Origin: Diploptera punctata | Taxonomy: Eukaryota > Arthropoda > Insecta > Blattodea > Blaberidae | Length of the DNA: 64,000 nt | Assembly (NCBI GenBank): GCA_030220185.1 | Contig: JASPKZ010004563.1 | Coordinates: forward strand, 341,501 to 405,500 | Direction of reading: 5' to 3' | Made by a program: the position numbers and the translations under genes | The notes under the pieces: model-generated | Database searches by the model: none | What the model saw: the letters and a program-made list of their open reading frames with translations, nothing else | Told to the model about the DNA's origin: nothing | Part shown: positions 54,100 to 63,696 of the stretch, one piece after another | How the letters are laid out: each line of letters starts with the position of its first letter | How positions within the stretch are numbered: position 1 is the first letter of the stretch

Positions 54100-54543
54100 A
54101 TGAGTAACAGAATGGAACCCTTGATAGAGGTCCACTCCAGGGAGTAGGCGCCCCTGCCCTTTTGTGAGCTCCAGGTCCCACTCGCCCAGTGGGTAGTACC
54201 TGGGTAGGGCCCCGTCCACAGGGTTACGTGGGGAGAAGAGAAGTCCCCAAAGCCGTAGTGAAGGCAACTTCTCTAGGAGACGAACACTCCGAAATTCCAG
54301 TTCCCTGCCCTCCAGGAAGAGGGGTTTGGCTAGAGGCTGGTAACCTCTACTAGTAAAAAATAACTTACTCATAAACTTCAGCAGAAGAAATGCCGGATTG
54401 ATAAACCTTATGACGACCACAGCAAGAAAAAGTATAAAAAGAGTTTTGGAATACATGACCAGCTTAAAATAGCGACTTGGAATGTCAGAGGCTTGGGAAG
54501 CAAAGAATTTGAACTAACAAAAGAAATGAAAAATAAAAGTATA

Positions 54544-54545
<2 letters not shown>
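54100..54545 (+). mobile_element. LINE 5' segment: untranslated region and start of the endonuclease domain
   Basis: GC-richer 54100-54350 precedes a frame at about 54464 reading LKIATWNVRGLGSKEFELTK. TWNVRGL is the first conserved block of the apurinic-type endonuclease of non-LTR elements. It is cut off by (AAT)n at 54546. The only LINE 5' portion in the window; which RT family it belongs to is unknown. Confidence 0.7.

Positions 54546-54576
<31 letters not shown>
54546..54576. repeat. (AAT)n microsatellite
   Basis: About 10 units at the boundary between the LINE 5' segment and SINE-1. Confidence 0.9.
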
Positions 54577-54923
54577 CCATCCATAGTAATTCTGCCCGAA
54601 GGGAGGTCCTTCACTGCAATCATAGCGTTTTAATGCTATGCTTGCAGCTTTACTAGGGAATTGTAGGTGTGGTAGCTTCCCGTTGCTTTCCACGCCGGTG
54701 GAGGATGATGATGATAGGCTAATGATAATGGTAAGGATGATAATGACGATGGTCATATGATTTCGGGGACCGTTTAGGCCTTAAAGTTTTCCTGACATTT
54801 GTCTTACAGGTGAGAAAAAACCCCGATAAAAACCTCACACAGAAAAACTGCCCCGACCGGGGATCGAACCCGGGTCCGCTGCGTGACAAGGCAGCACGCT
54901 ATCTCGAGACCACAGCGGTGGAC
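54577..54923 (-). mobile_element. SINE-1, subtype a, full-length
   Basis: Complement of the 5.9-kb copy, from CATCCATAGTAATTCTGCCC to GAGACCACAGCGGTGGAC. Box B reads GGGTTCGATCCCC on minus. Confidence 0.93.
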
Positions 54924-54949
54924 ATAATAATAATAATAAACTGAAAACT

Positions 54950-55255
54950 GATCCACTACAACCCTCAGGAGGCCCTTACAGAAGTACGAAACTAAAGCTC
55001 TCACCATTTAAACAATCAACAGATGTCACCCGGGTTGTCAACCTTGCACAACGCCCGACTGTATCCTCTGAACAAGTGTCTACTACTCATTTCGCTTAGA
55101 GGCTGAGTCGCCCCCAGATACGTGGTGCCTGGAGGAGGTTTTAATAATCCTGACTCCCAATCATTAAAGTAAACTAATTAATTTGTAATAAAATAAACAC
55201 TAAAAAAAGATACTCGAACCCTCAACCTTCCGGCTTGTAGCGTATTGCCTGTCCC
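54950..55255 (-). mobile_element. SINE-3, diverged copy
   Basis: TGATCCACTACAACCCTCAG, GTTGTCAACCTTGCACAACG, GAGGCTGAGTCGCCCCCAGA and CGAACCCTCAACCTTCCGGC correspond to SINE-3 blocks in reverse. An A+T insertion separates the body from the head. Confidence 0.75.
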
Positions 55256-55256
55256 A

Positions 55257-55303
<47 letters not shown>
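55256..55303. repeat. (AAT)n microsatellite
   Basis: 16 units. Confidence 0.95.
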
Positions 55304-55304
<1 letters not shown>

Positions 55305-55445
55305 CTAACTCACGCAAAGATTCATGGCTGCTCTGATATAAGCTCTCAATATGTTTTCTTCTGATTTCCTACACCAAGTTTCCATGCCCCACTTTCATTC
55401 CCCATTCGTGCTATATGTTCTGTTCATCGCAGTGTACGAGACTTA
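55304..55445 (-). mobile_element. LINE-A 3' fragment
   Basis: ACTAACTCACGCAAAGATTC, GCTCTGATATAAGCTCTC, then a jump to ATTTCCTACACCAAGTTTCC and GTACGAGACTTAA. An internal deletion removed the middle of the tail. Confidence 0.8.
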
Positions 55446-55496
55446 ATAATAATAATAATAATAATAATAATTAATAATAATAATAATAATAATAAC
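55446..55496. repeat. (AAT)n microsatellite
   Basis: About 16 units with one TTA interruption. Confidence 0.9.
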
Positions 55497-55549
55497 AAAT
55501 TAAGAAAAAGTACTTGGAGTGGAAAGGCCGATTAATGTTTGCTCAGAGT

Positions 55550-55705
55550 CCCTAATTTAGGCTTGAGCTTGTTTCACGAGCCTGAAAGTCTTCAGACTTG
55601 GGATCCACGGTTTAAACACTCCGGAAGGATTTGTTCCTTGGATTTCTTGATCTTCAAAAATGCACCGACGCCCGTCGGGGTTAAACCAACGATCTCTGGT
55701 ATCTA
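55550..55705 (-). mobile_element. SINE-2, diverged partial copy
   Basis: TTTAGGCTTGAGCTTG, CACGAGCCTGAAAGTCTTCA, GACTTGGGATCCACGGTTTA and GTTCCTTGGATTTCTTGATC match SINE-2 reversed with about a quarter of positions changed. Confidence 0.7.
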
Positions 55706-55804
55706 GTTAGATGAACCAAATGAGATCAATTTAGAACAATTGAGTAACAGCAGATGTTTAAAGAGTGAAAAGAAAGAATATTTGATAAGAATGTTAATGA
55801 TTCG

Positions 55805-56440
55805 AAATGAACAAAAAATATAAAGAGAAGATGAATGGAGAAGACTACATAACGGTGAGCTACATGATCTTTATCGGAAACCAGATTTTTTTTAAATCGA
55901 TGCCACAGATTGTCATTTCGACATTTCTGGTGTTCTATCCTGGCATTGGCTTCATTCTAACCCACTTCTGAAGTTGGGGCGCCTAGAAGGCGGAGTTACG
56001 TTACCCCGATGGTATGATGGGTGAATGTAGCGCCAGGAGAGTTCTCAACCTAAACTTAACCTAAATTCCAGTCCATGGACAACCATAGGAATGATTCCCT
56101 TTAAGGAAAAATGTATATGGTTTGACTGGGAATCGAACCCGGAACCTCATTAACAGTAGAAACGCTGACCACTAGCCTATGAGGCTGGTAATAACAACAG
56201 TTAAGTTTCGTAGACGCTGAACAGGATAAGTGTCGAATGGGGAATGGAAGTGGGTGATGGAAACTTATTGTAGGAAAACCAAATAGAGGTAGACCAGGAA
56301 TGAGGTGGGAGAATAGCATTATAATAATTTATGGGCAGTAAATTAGAGAGGGGTTGGTTGCAAAACATTAGATGAGAATAGATGGAGAGCTTATGTGGGC
56401 GCGGCTATGAACCTACGGGTTCGATATTATGAGTTAGTTT
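55805..56440 (+). mobile_element. LINE-A fragment split by SINE-5
   Basis: KEKMNGEDYITVSYMIFIGNQI up to 55888, then SINE-5, then ITTVKFRRR and GRPGMRWENSI to the ACCTACGGGTTCGATATTAT end. Confidence 0.8.
55888..56193 (-). mobile_element. SINE-5 (tRNA-derived)
   Basis: On minus the head is GCCTCATAGGCTAGTGGTCA with box B GGGTTCGATTCCC, then AGTCAAACCATATACAT, GAACTCTCCTGGCGCTACAT, GGGGTAACGTAACTCCGCCT, TCTAGGCGCC, and the end TAGAACACCAGAAATGTCGA. This copy identifies the tail found fused to SINE-1 at 45.0 kb. Confidence 0.82.
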
Positions 56441-56714
56441 AGTCAGCGGAAATAAACGAACGTGTCTATAATCCTCGCAGCCTGAATAGTTGGCTGGTTC
56501 GAATCTCGTCCTTTGTGCATGTTGTGGAATGGATTCGCTCCGGTGACCACAGGCTCGAGTGTAGGTCACACCTGCTACACGCACATAGTATTTATGTCGC
56601 ACTTTGTCACTACTTTACGGTCTTGTGTGGCATCTTACAGATATTTCACCAATTCCAATTTATGTCCGCATTTTCCTGTTTTACTAAATATCTTAGCGAA
56701 TTCCAAAGGAATTA
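56441..56714. other. Unassigned; weak tRNA-like box B
   Basis: GGCTGGTTCGAATCTCGTCC at 56488-56507 resembles a box B. It could be a decayed SINE head; nothing more can be said. Confidence 0.3.
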
Positions 56715-56742
56715 AACTATTCAGGTTGTTCTCCTGAAAACA

Positions 56743-56782
<40 letters not shown>

Positions 56783-56853
56783 TGTTTCCTGAAAAATTAA
56801 AAAAAAAAATATATATATATATTAAATGTTTTCAGGAGAACAACCTCAATAGT

Positions 56854-56892
<39 letters not shown>

Positions 56893-56912
56893 GACATGAT
56901 AAGAAAAATAAA

Positions 56913-56983
56913 TGCTCGGACGGGACTTGAACCCGGACCTCTGGATTTATATCCCAGTGCGCTACCGATTACGCTACCGAGCA
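56913..56983 (-). tRNA. tRNA-like sequence, copy 1
   Basis: 71 nt on minus. The 7-bp acceptor stem is perfect (TGCTCGG with CCGAGCA), with box A TAGCGTAATCGG, anticodon stem CTGGG/TCCAG with a 7-base loop ATATAAA (anticodon position reads ATA), and box B GGTTCAAGTCC. T-rich sequence follows. The outermost T-stem pair is mismatched. No A/C/C end needed in eukaryotes. The setting (AT repeats, TIR-like AAGAAAAATAAATG flanks, duplicated neighbour) favours a mobile tRNA-like unit over a functional tRNA gene. Confidence 0.45.
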
Positions 56984-57104
56984 AGTCTAGTTCAAACATT
57001 ATTTTTTCTTATATATATATATATATATATATTAAATGTTTCCTGAAAAATTAAAAAAAAAATATATATATATTAAATGTTTTCAGGAGAACAACCTCAA
57101 TAGT

Positions 57105-57137
<33 letters not shown>

Positions 57138-57157
57138 GACATGATAAGAAAAATAAA

Positions 57158-57228
57158 TGCGCGCCCGGGACTTGAACCCGGACCTCTGGATTTATATCCC
57201 AGTGCGCTACCGATTACGCTACCGAGCA
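57158..57228 (-). tRNA. tRNA-like sequence, copy 2, acceptor arm damaged
   Basis: Same as copy 1 except that the 3' acceptor strand reads CGGGCGCGCA in place of GTCCGAGCA, so the stem no longer closes. Probably a pseudogene created with the tandem duplication. Confidence 0.4.
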
Positions 57229-57252
57229 AGTCTAGTTCAAATATAATTTTTT

Positions 57253-57299
<47 letters not shown>

Positions 57300-57300
57300 T

Positions 57301-57549
57301 CATTATTACTAGATGTAGTGGGAACTCGGTCTCCACTGCCATATATATATATATATATGTCCACCAATCCTATCTATTATAGCAAATAATCATTCTTCTT
57401 CTTTCTTATCCCGAGGTCCTTCAATCAAGTGTTGCTTATGGATGGGTGATGATGCTTGCAGCCTCCTCTGTGACTGTGTGACTTTGTCTATAAATATGAC
57501 CGCCCCTTCTGAAGTAAACACGCCTTTGTAGTCGCCCTAACCTGGGATT
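57301..57549. other. Unassigned with short (AT)n
   Basis: (AT)n at 57340-57358. No other feature. Confidence 0.35.
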
Positions 57550-57845
57550 ACGATATATTATATTTAATATCCTCAACTCGTGTCCAACTCAGGGTCGGGT
57601 CGAGGGATGAGATGAGATGAAACCACTTATATATATCATAGAGGCAGATGAATGAAATGAAACGAAATGGATGAGATGAGTATGGAGAAATGGTGGAATG
57701 AAATTGTGGCAATGGAAAACGGGAGGAAATCTCGAGAAAACCCTGCCCAAGTTCCGTTTTGTCCACCAAGAAACTTACATGGAGTGACCGAGACTCCAGT
57801 CCGGCACCCCAGCGGCGAGAGGCGAGCATCTATTGTATATCTGGC
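57550..57845 (-). mobile_element. Possible SINE-like repeat
   Basis: The minus strand starts GCTCGCCTCTCGCCGCTGGG, GTGCCGGACTGGAGTCTCGG, passes through CTTGGGCAGGGTTTTCTCGA and a CATCTCATCTCATCC run. The pattern suggests a dispersed insect repeat, but it occurs once here. Confidence 0.35.
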
Positions 57846-58148
57846 TTAATTTGGCAAAGAGAGAGATGGAGAAATAAGGGTAGTTCCTTGACCGCTTTCG
57901 GCCAGTTATAAAAGAAAGAACCCACCCTGTTGTCGGTTTTCGTCTTCCCCCTTTCCCCTATTAATATCTGGTGAAGAAACACAGACACACAAGAGTGCGA
58001 GTGAGAGAGATGAGTACAGCTGTCTCTTTCTATAAATTTCTTGCAAAGTTAAGCCAAGTAAACTATAACCGCTTGCGCCATGGACCCGCCACATGATATA
58101 TGTGATACATTATTCTCCCAGTTTATATAACATGAAAAGAAAAATAAA
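57846..58148. other. No recognised feature
   Basis: GC-richer than most of the window; no gene call supported. Confidence 0.35.
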
Positions 58149-58223
58149 TGCTTGAGTTAGGATTTGAACCCGAGATCTCTAACTCTATACGTTAAGTGTT
58201 CTAACCAATTGAGCAACTCAGGA
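58149..58223 (-). tRNA. tRNA-like sequence, copy 3 (different body)
   Basis: The minus strand runs TCCTGAGTTGCTCAATTGGT to CTAACTCAAGCA. Acceptor pairing is 6 of 7 (CCTGAGT with ACTCAAG), box A is GCTCAATTGGTTAG, the anticodon stem TTAAC/GTTAG encloses a loop GTATAGA (ATA at the anticodon position), and box B is GGTTCAAATCC. Flanks AAGAAAAATAAATGC and ATATTTATTTTTCTT form the same short inverted repeat as around copies 1 and 2. Confidence 0.4.
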
Positions 58224-58247
58224 TCCTAGCACAAATATTTATTTTTC

Positions 58248-58249
<2 letters not shown>

Positions 58250-58303
<54 letters not shown>
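58250..58303. repeat. (GT)n(AT)n microsatellite
   Basis: About 10 GT then 17 AT units. Confidence 0.95.
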
Positions 58304-58306
<3 letters not shown>

Positions 58307-58638
58307 TTATATTGTAGATTTTCAGTGAATCAGTGGCCAGAGTAAGACCTAAACAAGTGATTCGAATGTATCATTCCTTGATAATGGCATGTGGGATCAT
58401 GTCGAAACATCAGAATCAGTGGCCAGAGGCCGACCTTGAATCCATGACACAGAAAACCCAAGAAAACGTTCTTAATTATATATATAATTCTCAATTCACG
58501 AGAGGCGGCGGTACATTGGTCCAACTGCACTAAAGCAAGCAGCATTTTAAAAGAGAAGTTTTACTTTATAGTAGAGACATTTAGAAATTTCTACTTTATA
58601 TTAGGCCTGTGTATATTTCAATTACAATTTGAAAATTT
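58304..58638. other. Unassigned; small open frame
   Basis: 58333-58533 plus is open (MIMACGIMSKHQNQW... in part) but resembles nothing I know. Confidence 0.3.
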
Positions 58639-58742
58639 TAAATGTATTTACAAAATGTATTTCATCAATTTCGAAAATTAATTGCCTGTATCACTTTGTT
58701 CTTGAGGCAACCTCTAATGAGGAAAGTTGTGTATAATATATC
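58639..58742 (-). repeat. ~100-bp dispersed repeat, copy 2
   Basis: TTACAAAATGTATTTCATCA, CTGTATCACTTTGTTCTTGA, GGCAACCTCTAATGAGGAAA: the inverse of 26417-26519. Confidence 0.6.
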
Positions 58743-59087
58743 CATCCATCCATCTATAGTAATTCTGCCCGAAGGCAGGTTCTTCACTGCAATCATAGCA
58801 TTTGTATGCTATGCCTGCAGCTTTACTAGGGAATTGTAGGTGTGGTAGCTTCCCGTTGCTTTCCACACCGGTGAAGGATGGTGATGATGATGATGATGAT
58901 GATGAGGATGGCCATATGATTTCGGGGACCGTTTGGGCCTTAAAGTTTTCCTGACATTTGTCTTACAGATGAGGAAAAACCTCGATAAAAACCTCACCCA
59001 TAAAAACTGCCCCGACCGGGCGGGGATCGAACCCGGGCCCGTTGCGTGACAAGGCAGCACGCTACCTCGAGACCACAGCGGTGGACG
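58743..59087 (-). mobile_element. SINE-1, subtype a, full-length
   Basis: From CATCCATCTATAGTAATTCT to GAGACCACAGCGGTGGAC. (ATG)n in the body is uninterrupted at 58879-58905. Confidence 0.93.
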
Positions 59088-59455
59088 TATAATATATAAT
59101 AAATTATATATTGGACCGAATAGAGGAACTGATAACTGTTGGAGAATCAAAACAAATAACGAATCAAATTAATCAAAAATCAGAATATAGTAAACCATAT
59201 AAGATCTCTCAGAATTGGTTGGCTTGGACATTTGATAAGAATCGATGATCAGAGACTGGTCAAGAAACTCTATAAATGGAAACCTATAGGAGGCAGAGCT
59301 GTTGGAAGACCGAAGATCAGATGGGAGGATAACACGAAGAACGATCTAAAGAAAATTAAAGTGACTAATATGAATATCACAAGAGACAGATTGGCAAGGA
59401 GGAGGATTGTTGAGAAGGCCAAAACTTTCACTTGAAGTTATCGCGCCTTAGGATG

Positions 59456-59456
<1 letters not shown>
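59088..59456 (+). mobile_element. LINE RT-tail fragment
   Basis: About 59190 onward: SLRIGWLGHLIRIDDQRLVK, KLYKWKPIGGRAVGRPKIRW, EDNTKNDLKKIKVTNMNITR, DRLARRRIVEKAKTFT stop. The C-terminus ends at 59434 and is followed by TTAGGATGATT and (AT)n. Intact reading frame over 67 codons. Confidence 0.78.

Positions 59457-59499
<43 letters not shown>
59457..59499. repeat. (AT)n microsatellite
   Basis: About 21 AT units at the LINE 3' end. Confidence 0.95.
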
Positions 59500-59500
<1 letters not shown>

Positions 59501-59534
59501 AGGCACGTCGCACCGTGGCATAGATGGTTAAGGA

Positions 59535-60402
59535 AAACTATTAAACTGTTAGTCTCGCAGTTATATTAAACTGGATGTGAAACATGAACTCTTACTTTAA
59601 GGGAGAACAAATAATACGAGTATTTGAGAATAAAGTTGTAACATGGGAACTGTCACCATTACATGCTGAAACCTACCTTGAAATTTCTTCCAGAAAAGCG
59701 TTGACATGCATTAACGTTGTGTCCAAAAAAATTATATGCTGTTTTTAACTGCAAGGCACTAAAATCCAGCACCAAATCTCTCATTTAAACTGTATTACAA
59801 CTCTCCAATTTATAGACTGGATATCTGACGTCCACGCCGCGTCCCCCTTCACTCCACTCCGCTCTAAGTCAAGCAGGCTCTTCCGTACAGTCGGTTACCG
59901 TAGCTGGATTCTGGCTTCGATTTCTATGTCTTGCAGTTAAAAACGGCAGATATTTTTGTGGACTCGTCTTGTTACATCACAACGTTTCTCTGGTTTAAAT
60001 TTAAGATAGATTTTGATATGCAATGGCTGACAGTTCTTTTGTCTGGAACATTTTTGAACCAAAGAGAGATGAACAGACAGGTAATTGGAGAAGACTACAT
60101 AACAGTGGGCTACATGATCTTTGTAGCAAACCAGATATAACAAGAACAGTTAAGTCTCGTTGACTGCGATTCGTAGGACATATGGCACGAATGGGGAATG
60201 AAATAAGGGCATGGAAACTTTTTTTAGGAAAATCAGAGGAAAAATGGCCAGTAGATAGGGCAAGAACGCGTGGGACAATATAATTAACCATGATTTGAGG
60301 GAATAAGATTGGGAAAACAGCTCAGGATAGGGACGTATGGAAAGTTTATGTCCGCGCGGTCCTGAACCTGCGAGTTCAATAGTATCAGTGAGTTAGTCTC
60401 TT
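59535..60402 (+). mobile_element. LINE-A fragment split by the long-TIR MITE
   Basis: 59535-59637 reads TVSLAVILNWM*NMNSYFKG-type (damaged VILYGCETWTLTLRE). After the MITE, 60044-60402 continues TFLNQREMNRQVIGEDYI, HMARMGNEIRAWK and RAVLNLRVQ-like sequence to CAGTGAGTTAGT. Confidence 0.8.
59638..60043. mobile_element. Long-TIR MITE (about 405 bp), copy 2
   Basis: Ends carry GGGAACTGTCACCATTACAT at left and, inverted at right, AGAACTGTCAGCCATTGCAT; both arms contain GAAACCTACCTTGAAATTTC-type sequence. Collinear with 8467-8897, with shared GGATTCTGGCTT and CAAGCAGG blocks. Confidence 0.7.
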
Positions 60403-60914
60403 ATATTAAACAGCTTTAATTCCAGCTGTATAAATATGAGCTCCTACACCTGTTACTTTGTAACTTAGATCCATTGGATGAACAGCTGTTCTTAATTTGA
60501 CGTAGATGGAACCCGCGACCTCGCGAATGCCGCTGTCAATTGGTTTATTTGTGATGTGAGACGCGTGCTGCCATCTGTTGTGGCACAGAATAACTTGATG
60601 ATCTCCTCTTAAGTGATATTGATCACGTTGCCCCCTTAATTCGTTATATCCGCATTTCTACACTCATCTTCTTTTTCGTGAGACATGTCACATTTAATTA
60701 GTCTTTTGATCTAAGTTTACATTTGTGGAATTTGACCATTAAAACAATGAATCTGCAAGTTGGTTTATCATCCATACTGTTTGTAGTTTTAAAAAATCCG
60801 TCACGCAAAATCTTCATCAACTAAACGAATTTCTCAGTCAAATTTAGAGTTTGATTTCCCAGGTTTAAGGGATGTATATTTATTTTGTAAATTAAATCTT
60901 ATATACACAGTATT
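60403..60914. other. No recognised feature
   Basis: No element or gene recognised. Confidence 0.35.
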
Positions 60915-61195
60915 TTCCACTGCTGGTGGTCTCGAGGTAGCTTGCTGCCTTGTCACGCAGTGGGCCCGGGGTCGATTCCCGCTCGGGACAAGCTTCCTGG
61001 GTGAGGTTTCTTCGGGTTTTCTACTCACCTATGGCTTTGAAGCTCAAAGGTCCCCGAACATCATCTGGCCATCATTATCATCATCCCACGGTGTGGAAAG
61101 CAATAGGAAGCTACCACACTAGTATAATTGCCTAGTAAAGCTGCAAAGCATAGCATAAAAATGTTATGATTGCAGTGAAGGAACACTATAAATAA
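60915..61195 (+). mobile_element. SINE-1, subtype b, shortened
   Basis: TCCACTGCTGGTGGTCTCGA, box-B-like GGGGTCGATTCCC, AAGCTTCCTGGGTGAGGTTT, and ACGGTGTGGAAAGCAATAGG. It lacks the ACAAATGTCAGG segment and part of the tail. Confidence 0.85.
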
Positions 61196-61440
61196 ATGCA
61201 CAGTATTATTACGACAAAATAAACATGGTAGTCGCTACAGCCACTTTTAAATTTTTGCTTTCAGCCAAACCCCCAATTTTTATGATCACAATTCGCTAAT
61301 TTTATCGTTCTATTTTGATTACATATACTTAGTTTCGTTATAAAAAAAAATTTGGCTGCTTTTGCGAGTTTTAAATTATCTCTTCGGATCATCCCTCCAC
61401 TCCTAATTGTGCGATATTGGTTAACGGACTCAACTGATTG
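61196..61440. other. Fragment related to the GCCGTTTAGG repeat, otherwise unassigned
   Basis: TTAGTTTCGTTATAAAAAAA and GAGTTTTAAATT resemble the 30.97-31.04 kb part of the diverged tandem repeat. Weak. Confidence 0.35.
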
Positions 61441-61464
61441 CTATAAATAAATAATTAAATCACT

Positions 61465-62510
61465 CACACTATAGAACACGTAGGTTCATGTCCGTGCGGA
61501 CATAAGCTCATACATCCCAATACTAAGCTAATGGTTTATAATCATTCTCATAAGTAATTCCACGAGTGATTTCCAATTTATCTAGAGAATTTGGAAATCA
61601 AGAGTGGCATTTGTTAGGACTATTTAACAAATAAAATTGAGCTGTTTACTCGCAAATCATTATTTAAATATAGTTATTTTAAAATATTTATATATTTAAA
61701 AGTAAACGGCGATGTTTGAAAACAAATGAGAAACGATTGGTACACTTCACTTGCTTCTTTTGTCCATCACTGCAGCCGGATCATATTATTTATTGCCAAA
61801 GGAACGCAATATTGTAAGAATGCACTCTAGTGGAGAAAAAAATGAAACACATCAAACTGTATATTAATTAATTTCTGATGTATGATGTAAATATGGCAAT
61901 TATATTTTTATGGAAAAAAATACATTTAAGAAAGTGCAAACAGTGGTTCTTTTTTTTTTTTTTTTTTTGTGGTATAATCAATTGCTACAAATGTTTTTAT
62001 ATTAACTCCTGCATGCGCTTTGTGTTGACATTCATGCACTATATATACAATCTGGTAGCCGTATTCCTTAGACAGTCACTGCAAAATAATGCTATGGCCT
62101 ATTCAGAATGTTAAAAAGGAGGTGCTTTCTTTATTATGATAAACTTTAGTTGGTAAATTCTAGGCGAAAAACGACTGTGATTAGTTGTAAATAAAAAAAA
62201 TCATTGAAACGTGATTGGTCATTGACTCCCATTTGGGGCATGAGTTAAGTAGTCTGTATAATCTACTTCACTTAAATCATGATTGTTATTCTCTCACCTC
62301 ATTCTTAGTCTGCCAACTGGGCGTTCCCTCCGGCTTTCCTACATGACATTTCCATGACCCTCTTTCAACCCCCATTCGTGGCTCATATCTTGCTCAACGC
62401 AGTCTACGAGACTTAACTGTTCTTATTACATTTGGTTTCCTAAAAAGAACTCACTGTTATGTATTCATCTCCATTCGCCTGTCTGTTCATCTCTCTTTCA
62501 ATTCATTGCC
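61465..62510 (-). mobile_element. LINE-A fragment split by a TC-element
   Basis: 61465-61549 is the 3' end (TAGGTTCATGTCCGTGCGGA, CATAAGCTCATACATC), and 62253-62510 continues TGTATAATCTACTTCACTTA back to the RDEQTGEWR region. The intact order is known from the 50.5-kb copy (ATCATTCTCTGTATAATCTA), which is the empty site. Confidence 0.85.
61550..62252 (+). mobile_element. TC-element copy 4 (703 bp)
   Basis: Starts ATAAGTAATTCCACGAG, ends CATGAGTTAAGTAG, TC on both sides (61548-61549, 62253-62254). The hairpin has lost its central part. A T run of about 18 lies at 61950-61968. Interior shared with copy 1 (TTATTGCCAAAGGAACGCAA, GAAACACATCAA). Confidence 0.8.
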
Positions 62511-63030
62511 AACTAAACACTATTGTTTAGAGCCCCACCACCACGCCCCGGGTTACCTCGGGCATACTGCCCTTATCCCCGGGTCTGATCTATATCTGAT
62601 CTTTATTGAAGTACATATCTTTAAATTCATCGCCAACTAAACACGGCATGCGATATTTTAATAAAACGAGCAAAGTATTCTATAAATATCAGATAAACTT
62701 GAAATTAAAAAAAAAAATCCTCTAAGGGCCGTCATGCTTCTTATCTCGCAACCGAAACTTGTATTTAACATTTAATAAAAATAACAATATGATGGGTAGA
62801 ATCAAAGAACCAGATAAGTCAGTCTTTTCTCGAAATGAAGTGTCATTAGATTCTCCATGGAAAGCGCTTTTAATCTGAACACGAAAATATACAGTTTATG
62901 TATGGGTTTATTTATCTAAAAGTTTGACGTACAAGTAAGGAAGTATGTATGTTGTACAACTAATAGTACGTTTTCTAGGTTTCAAGAAAAAAGTGGCATA
63001 CCTGATTTTTTCCCCCTATACTCTTCATAG
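62511..63030. other. Unassigned; a short direct repeat
   Basis: AATTCATTGCCAACTAAACAC near 62513 recurs as AATTCATCGCCAACTAAACAC near 62624, spanning a GC-richer block (CCACGCCCCGGGTTACCTCG). Nothing coding. Confidence 0.4.
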
Positions 63031-63480
63031 AAAGTTATCTTCTTCTTCTTCCTTCCAAGTATTAGGCCAAGACCTGTTAAGATCCTATAGAAATTTGTTC
63101 ACCAGGATTTCCCCGAGAAATTCTCGTATAAGACTTGAAAGCATAATATTAGTCCATTCGATTGGTTGCTGGCCAAAGGAAGGCAAGACCAGTGATGGGG
63201 CATGCCATCTTATAGCCTCTGGTCAGGCTTTTCTGGAGGAGAAAAGAAAATAAAGGAGAAGAAGAAATGGGAAGAAAGGAAAGACTCCCTAGCCATCGGA
63301 TGCCCTAATAGCGTCGGGGTCGAAAAAAACAAGAGTTAAACCAAGAGAGGTTAGATAGTAAAGTTAAAAGAGTGCAAAACACAAGTAAGTGGAAGAAATG
63401 TTTTGCTCAGCTTGGGCACCTTGTGGTCGCCATCCACATATCCCCTAGATGAGGACCCCTGAGGGTTAGAAAGTTATTTA
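63031..63480 (-). mobile_element. Possible LINE 3'-end material
   Basis: Plus TTCTTCTTCTTCCTTCCAAG resembles a reversed (GAA)n-type LINE tail, and GAGGACCCCTGAGGGTTAGA resembles a dispersed insect repeat block. I could not place either with confidence. Confidence 0.35.
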
Positions 63481-63696
63481 ACAGCGAAATCTAAATATTT
63501 AGTAGCGGTTAACATGAAAGCTGACACTTGTCTTGTAAAAAAATAAAAAACCAAGTCTTGACACATCTTTATATATGTACAGTAAAAGTTCATTATTCGC
63601 GGGTTAAAAAATTGCGACAAAGTTCATGTGTTCGCGGCTATAAATTGCTTTATTCGCGGATCCAGTTGGTATATTAGAAGGATTAGTTTGCTTTAT
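63481..63696. other. No recognised feature
   Basis: Nothing identified. Confidence 0.35.

Larger units (their letters stand above)
56715..57300. repeat. Two tandem ~250-bp units of (AT)n foldback with tRNA-like core
   Basis: GGTTGTTCTCCTGAAAACAT at 56727 is inverted against ATGTTTTCAGGAGAACAACC at 56826 and again at 57077, with TATATA tracts between. Each unit contains TTTCCTGAAAAATTAAAAAA, the foldback, then GACATGATAAGAAAAATAAA, a tRNA-like sequence, and GTCTAGTTCAAA. The duplication is recent: the two units differ mainly in (AT)n length and in one acceptor arm. Confidence 0.85.

Noticed and set aside
54064..54456. 130-codon minus-strand frame (FHSVTHRTGE...) as a gene
   Set aside because: It is antisense to the GC-rich leader of a LINE 5' segment, with no recognisable domain.
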